NCBI RefSeq assembly: GCF_001186125.1
Contig: NW_014040358.1
Location: 1,389-49,472, forward strand
Direction: 5' to 3'
Length of the DNA: 48,084 nucleotides
Origin: Sphaeroforma arctica JP610
Taxonomy: Eukaryota > Opisthokonta > Ichthyosporea > Ichthyophonida
Part shown: positions 43,570-48,084 of the stretch, piece after piece
Layout of the letters: each line of letters begins with the position of its first letter
Numbering within the stretch: the first letter of the stretch is position 1
Notes under the pieces: model-generated
Told to the model about the DNA's origin: nothing
What the model saw: only the letters and a program-made list of their open reading frames with translations
The model's database searches: none
Translations under genes and position numbers: made by a program

Positions 43570-44848
43570 AATCCTTAAATGAATCATATATACAGGAGGG
43601 AGTGAGAGCACAATCACAAATACCTGTGCTATAGAATACAAGTTAAGTCACACGCGTGTATTTGCGTGAATTTTACTACGAGATATAGGAACGCGTATAC
43701 ACAGCACGAGTTCGGAGACACGATATTTTTTTGCATAGATGGATAGTCAAATAATTTTTTTCGCACCCAGAACACGCACCCAGCAATTGTTATGAGAAAT
43801 GATCACTGCTATGTATGTGACACATCTTCCACTACACGCATTTAAAAGCACGCCAATAGACTACACAAATAAAAATTCCACTGTGAACGAGAAGAACATT
43901 AGATGTGAAAATAATATGTACCGGTCGGGTGGGTTTGTGATTCTCACGTACCTTTGAGAACACTAACCACGTACAACGGAAATGAATGCGAAACACAGAA
44001 GTATACACCTGTAAATACATACCAACAGACATCGAAATATAGGTTTCTGTTTACATTTCTCTGTGTTTACTTACGTGAACAATTCGAAAAGTTGTTCCCA
44101 CACATACAATAGGTTGTTTAAATAATTACGCGATTATACCGCATTGTCTCATGAATTTGCACCCACGCAAGCATGGAGTGAGGTTCGACATATTCGATAC
44201 CATCTCACATACTCCGAGACACAGATAATAACGTCTTGGTTTGTGAGGCTTCTGACGGTGTAGTCCACTCTTTAGGGGCAATACAGTGTTATGGCGGACA
44301 TGCCCTATATGTCAACAATACATAAAGTAGTGCGTCTGCCGCACGGTAAATTTGAAACCTCCTTGAGTTTAAATTTTTTATGCAGCTACATATCACGCTT
44401 TCAAATATGAGATGTGCAAGTGTTCGATACCCCTCAAACGTTTCCAACACAGCAAAATTTATTGTATGCGTTCAAGTGATGGTCATCTCGTGTAACGAAA
44501 TGATCCTGCTAACAAGGCGAGGGGTGCAGAGACGTTCGTGTACGCAGATCATTCGCACGCATATATGGCCAATCGATTATGATGAGATGTTCAAATCCGT
44601 AAATAAATTTTGTGTTACACAGACACACAGTGCCGCACTTCCAAGTATGTACCGTACGCCTATATTGTTCGGGTACAGCTGTTTATATTGATTGGCAATT
44701 GTTCTACGAGCTAAGATTAATATCTGTACATCAACTCTCTCGCTTTATTTACTGACAGATGTCATGACATATGACAACTAGCACTTCACGCAGCAACGAA
44801 GAGCTGTACGTAAAGTTGGTTCCATCTCCGCCATCAGGATCGTTCCTA
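43570..44848. other. Intergenic, nothing recognised
   Basis: AT-rich; the longest frame (44380-44691, +) has no known relative and no coding signature. Confidence 0.5.
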
Positions 44849-45370
44849 TCATTTCGTTACAATTGAGAGGTCACTTTTCCAATGCTGCTTCACACTATTG
44901 AAGCTATGAAACTGAAAGTTGTTGCGGGGCGGAAAGCTTCCGCCTGAACACATGACATATATATACAAGGGCGGAAAGCTTACGCCTGAACACATGACAT
45001 CTATATACAAGACCTGTGAAGCATGACTCTCACCGTTATCGTTTAACGCTGCAGTAGTTGACATACATTCAATACTATTGGCCACCGCGTCCGCAGGGGA
45101 CCGTATTGAGAGAAGCGGATAAACAGGTCTTGCATAACGCTTTACCTGAGGGATTTTATATGCTTGTAACTCGTTGTCTTTCTTGCCTGCGGATTCTCCT
45201 AGCACGTGCATATATACATTTTTACGATGGTGACCATGAGTGTAATGTTTTATGGAGATCCCGATCGACCCTCCCAGCGAGTCGTCGGGGTATCGAAACA
45301 ACCCTTGAAAGTAATTCAGTAGTCCTGTGAGGAATACGAACACATCCCAAACTACGCAAGGGATTCGCAC
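44849..45370 (-). CDS. Unrecognised open frame of 173 codons
   Basis: Opens with GTG, so any real start would be internal or in an upstream exon. The C-terminal part contains an in-frame 42-base duplication (VMCSGVSFPP and VMCSGGSFPP). N-terminal hydrophobic run (VVWDVFVFLTGLLNYF). No domain recognised. Its length is modest for chance in this base composition; confidence is low. Confidence 0.2.
   Translation of the reverse strand: MRIPCVVWDVFVFLTGLLNYFQGLFRYPDDSLGGSIGISIKHYTHGHHRKNVYMHVLGESAGKKDNELQAYKIPQVKRYARPVYPLLSIRSPADAVANSIECMSTTAALNDNGESHASQVLYIDVMCSGVSFPPLYIYVMCSGGSFPPRNNFQFHSFNSVKQHWKSDLSIVTK
44929..45011. repeat. 42-bp tandem duplication
   Basis: Units at 44929-44970 and 44971-45011 share GCGGAAAGCTT(C/A)CGCCTG and AACACATGACAT, with two or three differences. 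Confidence 0.95.
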
Positions 45371-46105
45371 TGATCTACGATGCCAAGTGCTTAATCAAGC
45401 ACACACGCGTGTACACGCCTAAAGTACCACTTCTGATAGCGTATCACACACAAAGTCATCGTAATTCTGGCTTACGTTGCAGACAGGGTCACTCCGATAC
45501 CCAAACCGTACGCCGAATGACGTACTCTCAACAGATCAAATAGGCCGTGAGGCGTCACATGTCAAGCGACCCTAATGAACCATCTACGATGCAAAGATTA
45601 CCGCATATTGTATACTTTGACGCCACAAAGCGGATATTGTGATGCCTAACAACACAGACGATACAGGGTCCATACGGGTATCATAGGCAGAATCCAGATA
45701 TACCATGAGTTTTAGCACTACGCCAATTCAAATACCAAAGCCCCCCCCCCCCCGCGCACACATACACAGAACAGGTGTACGATTTGAAATATACACCCTC
45801 TATTCATGAGGTCCCCCGATACAGCACAATAACTATCAGGTGCGAAGTGGTCGATATTCTTACATCATGGCGAGTCATCGGTAGCCTTCATACCCACTGC
45901 AGTCGCATGCTATATGTCATGCCTATTCCTGCTATAACATTGATACGTACACAGTTCAGCAATCTTTGCTCAGTGTGGCATCGTGGATGAATGCGGACAT
46001 ACACGGACTTCAGCAACATGTGTGCAGTGTTGAGAATCTGCCCCTCTCGTTCAATATCGGACACTTGCCTCTCATCTCGAGGCTGAGAGCGGTGGCAGTC
46101 TCGTC
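45371..46105. other. Intergenic, downstream of the TMEM170-like gene
   Basis: Contains a run of 13 C at 45741-45753. No gene recognised. Confidence 0.5.
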
Positions 46106-47349
46106 TCATCCCATGGTGGCGAGCCAGCGGAACATGGAGATGATACTGTAGATGACAGTCAGAGCCACACCGATGCTCATAGCTATCACACGCTGTATGC
46201 CGTAGTCGCCCGACGATAGGAAACCCGCCGCCAGCAAACCTATGGTACCACCCACGAAGAGAGTCACCAGGCATGACTGTGTAATGCGCAAAACTACAAT
46301 TAGGCTTTCAAGGAAACAGTCTGAGATTTTGTTGGCTACGAGTGTGTGAAGGGATCGGAAGGGAATTGGGTGAAATATACGTTGCCGCACACGAACGGTG
46401 ATATTGACGCGGCTGATACAGGTGCAAACGAAGCAACAACTAGATGTCAGCTAAAAGGCGGGTAGAATAGTATTGTGAGCAGGATGGGAGAACACATTGA
46501 TGCAGTTTTACCATATTGACTATGGGGTGTACTTAAAGACCATGGAACATGTCGGGCGTGTGTATACATATATGCTCGAAGTAACCCTGTTCCAGAAAAT
46601 ATTTGCTTAAGTTTTTGTCGAGTACCTGTTTGCTAGTTTCTATAGAATGATCACATATATGGACTTGTAATCAACACCGCTCGCGGTATATGTTCCTAGC
46701 ACAACCTGAACGTAAATAAACAAGAGCATGTATATACTTACTATTTAGGAAAATTTTCATACTTGATGCCAAGATGCTTTCGAGACATATACGTTTGCGT
46801 CATAATAAAGTCGCGCCTGTGTGTACACCTGGTTTACGAGTGACATACTGGAATAAGGTATTCTTTTGCGCGTGTACGGTCAATAACACAGTGCGTACGG
46901 ATCAGTCTTTGATAGATAGACGGGCGTAGGTATCGCAACCAGCGCTTTCGACTAAAGAGATAGCCAAATGTTCAACTATGGGAACTAAATAGTCAGCAAA
47001 TTAATGAATATATTTTAAATTGCAAGTAAATTGCGCTTAGACTGTGTTCATGAGAGTTCACTCGTATACTGCCAGGTGGTGGTACACAGCATTCGGTAGC
47101 AACCATTGAAGATGCACCATAAAACCGCGCCCGTGAAACAATTCAAGATACACAAATGCATCTGTTCAATGTGCGCAAAAAAAAAGTTGAAGCATATAAC
47201 CTACCCAGACAACATACAGCACCACAATCAGCCATTTGTGTGGTGCTTGGCGGAAACTGAGGACGCACACGCAGCTAGCAACAAAGTGAACGAACCCATT
47301 GGTCATCAGCATCCATATGAAGATCAAGTAGAAGATTTCGCCAAAGTTG
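46106..47349 (-). CDS. TMEM170: TMEM170-family membrane protein, 5' end missing
   Basis: Two exons on the - strand: 47349-47205 and 46276-46106 (stop TGA). The first follows CTCCACAG and ends TCTGG before GTAGGT; the second follows TTACACAG. The junction is phase 0, and the first exon begins with the last base of a split codon, so another exon lies upstream. About 105 residues are visible, with three membrane segments: EIFYLIFIWMLMTNGFVHFV, LIVVLYVVWSCLVTLFVGGT/IGLLAAGFL, and AMSIGVALTVIYSIISMF, ending RWLATMG. The pattern E-(I/M)-(W/F)-Y---(F)-W-L------FH, then R at the loop, then a G--G---AG hydrophobic run and a terminal (L)R-LAT, matches TMEM170A/B. Human TMEM170A shapes endoplasmic reticulum sheets and the nuclear envelope, so an ER role is inferred. 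Family proteins have about 140 residues, so about 35-40 N-terminal residues are missing. Confidence 0.72.
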
Positions 47350-47632
47350 CTGTGGAGCCGTATATATAGAGAGAACGTGAGTGGCATATAGTGCGTGATA
47401 CACAGATGCCTAGACAACCACAACTTCACTTAATCAGTTTAGTGATACACATTGATCCCCGGTGAATCACACATGGTAGCTATGGAAGAGTGGCCCCTAT
47501 CATGACACCGAGAGAGCACAATCCAATGATTTCTCGATGTAGATGTGAAATTTGCACGTATAGCCGTACGCGCTACCAGTATAGGGACAACACCCATTTT
47601 TAATTTTGTAAACCGAGATCAGCACTTACAAG

Positions 47633-47985
<353 letters not shown>

Positions 47986-48084
47986 GTACTTACAAGTTGT
48001 ATAATATTAATACTTTCATTANAAACGAAGCATATATNTATATATATATATATATATATAATATTACCTAGGACATTAATATAA

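Noticed and set aside
45741-45753. Poly-C run as a functional element
   Set aside because: A simple homopolymer; assembly or slippage suffices to explain it.
47166-47429. ELO-type fatty acid elongase reading of the membrane exon
   Set aside because: NGFVHF resembles the elongase NTFVH motif, but the HxxHH box is absent and the following exon plus the RWLAT end fit TMEM170.

Overview
The window is nuclear DNA from a eukaryote with an intron-rich, repeat-loaded genome. Two conserved host genes lie at its ends: an SLC38-like amino acid transporter (+ strand, four visible exons, 1038-4946) and a TMEM170-family membrane protein (- strand, two visible exons, 47349-46106). Both have clean GT..AG introns of 0.4-1.3 kb whose reading phases match across every junction I checked. 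The roughly 40 kb between them is almost all mobile elements, their remains and short-period repeats. Long introns, animal-like membrane genes and the mix of Ty3/gypsy, Ty1/copia, Mutator-like and LINE elements suggest a unicellular eukaryote. A holozoan protist such as an ichthyosporean is my guess. That guess is inference only, because no rRNA or other taxonomic marker is present.

Layout. 1-800: microsatellites. 1038-4946: transporter; its first exons lie left of the window or were not recognised. 4947-7740: no gene I can name. 7749-7849: an interstitial TTTAGGG telomere-like array abutting a tandem pair of about 395-bp repeats (7851-8640). 9506-13244: an inverted pair of LTR-like repeats enclosing a Ty1/copia remnant, a minisatellite and a decayed Mutator-like element that carries an OTU peptidase domain. 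15889-18823: an LTR element with gag-like but no pol sequence, inserted in a minisatellite. 21286-29033: a Ty3/gypsy element with both LTRs (about 770 bp each) and gag, protease, partial RT, RNase H, a DIRS-type methyltransferase-like domain and integrase; it is broken. 29190-30003: minisatellites and another LTR of the 15.9-18.8 kb family. 30010-32414 plus LTR: the 3' half of a second gypsy element with the same extra domain. 36492-32964: a LINE on the - strand with ORF1, endonuclease and a C-terminal zinc finger, but no RT core. 36.85-42.25 kb: an odd stretch built from CTCCAG / AGTCTGGACT-like words, many short tandem arrays and a terminal-inverted-repeat element. 42299-42688: a possible small gene. 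43253-43569: a 30-bp minisatellite. 46106-47349: TMEM170-like gene. 47636-47985: an AT microsatellite with unresolved bases nearby.

The strongest leads are four. First, two independent gypsy copies share a methyltransferase-like domain placed between RNase H and integrase. Second, a Mutator-like element carries an OTU domain. Third, a short LTR family carries paired AP-1/Gcn4-type sites and a strong hairpin. Fourth, the 36.85-42.25 kb region is word-structured and no family I know explains it. All similarities were judged by eye from translations; no search was run.
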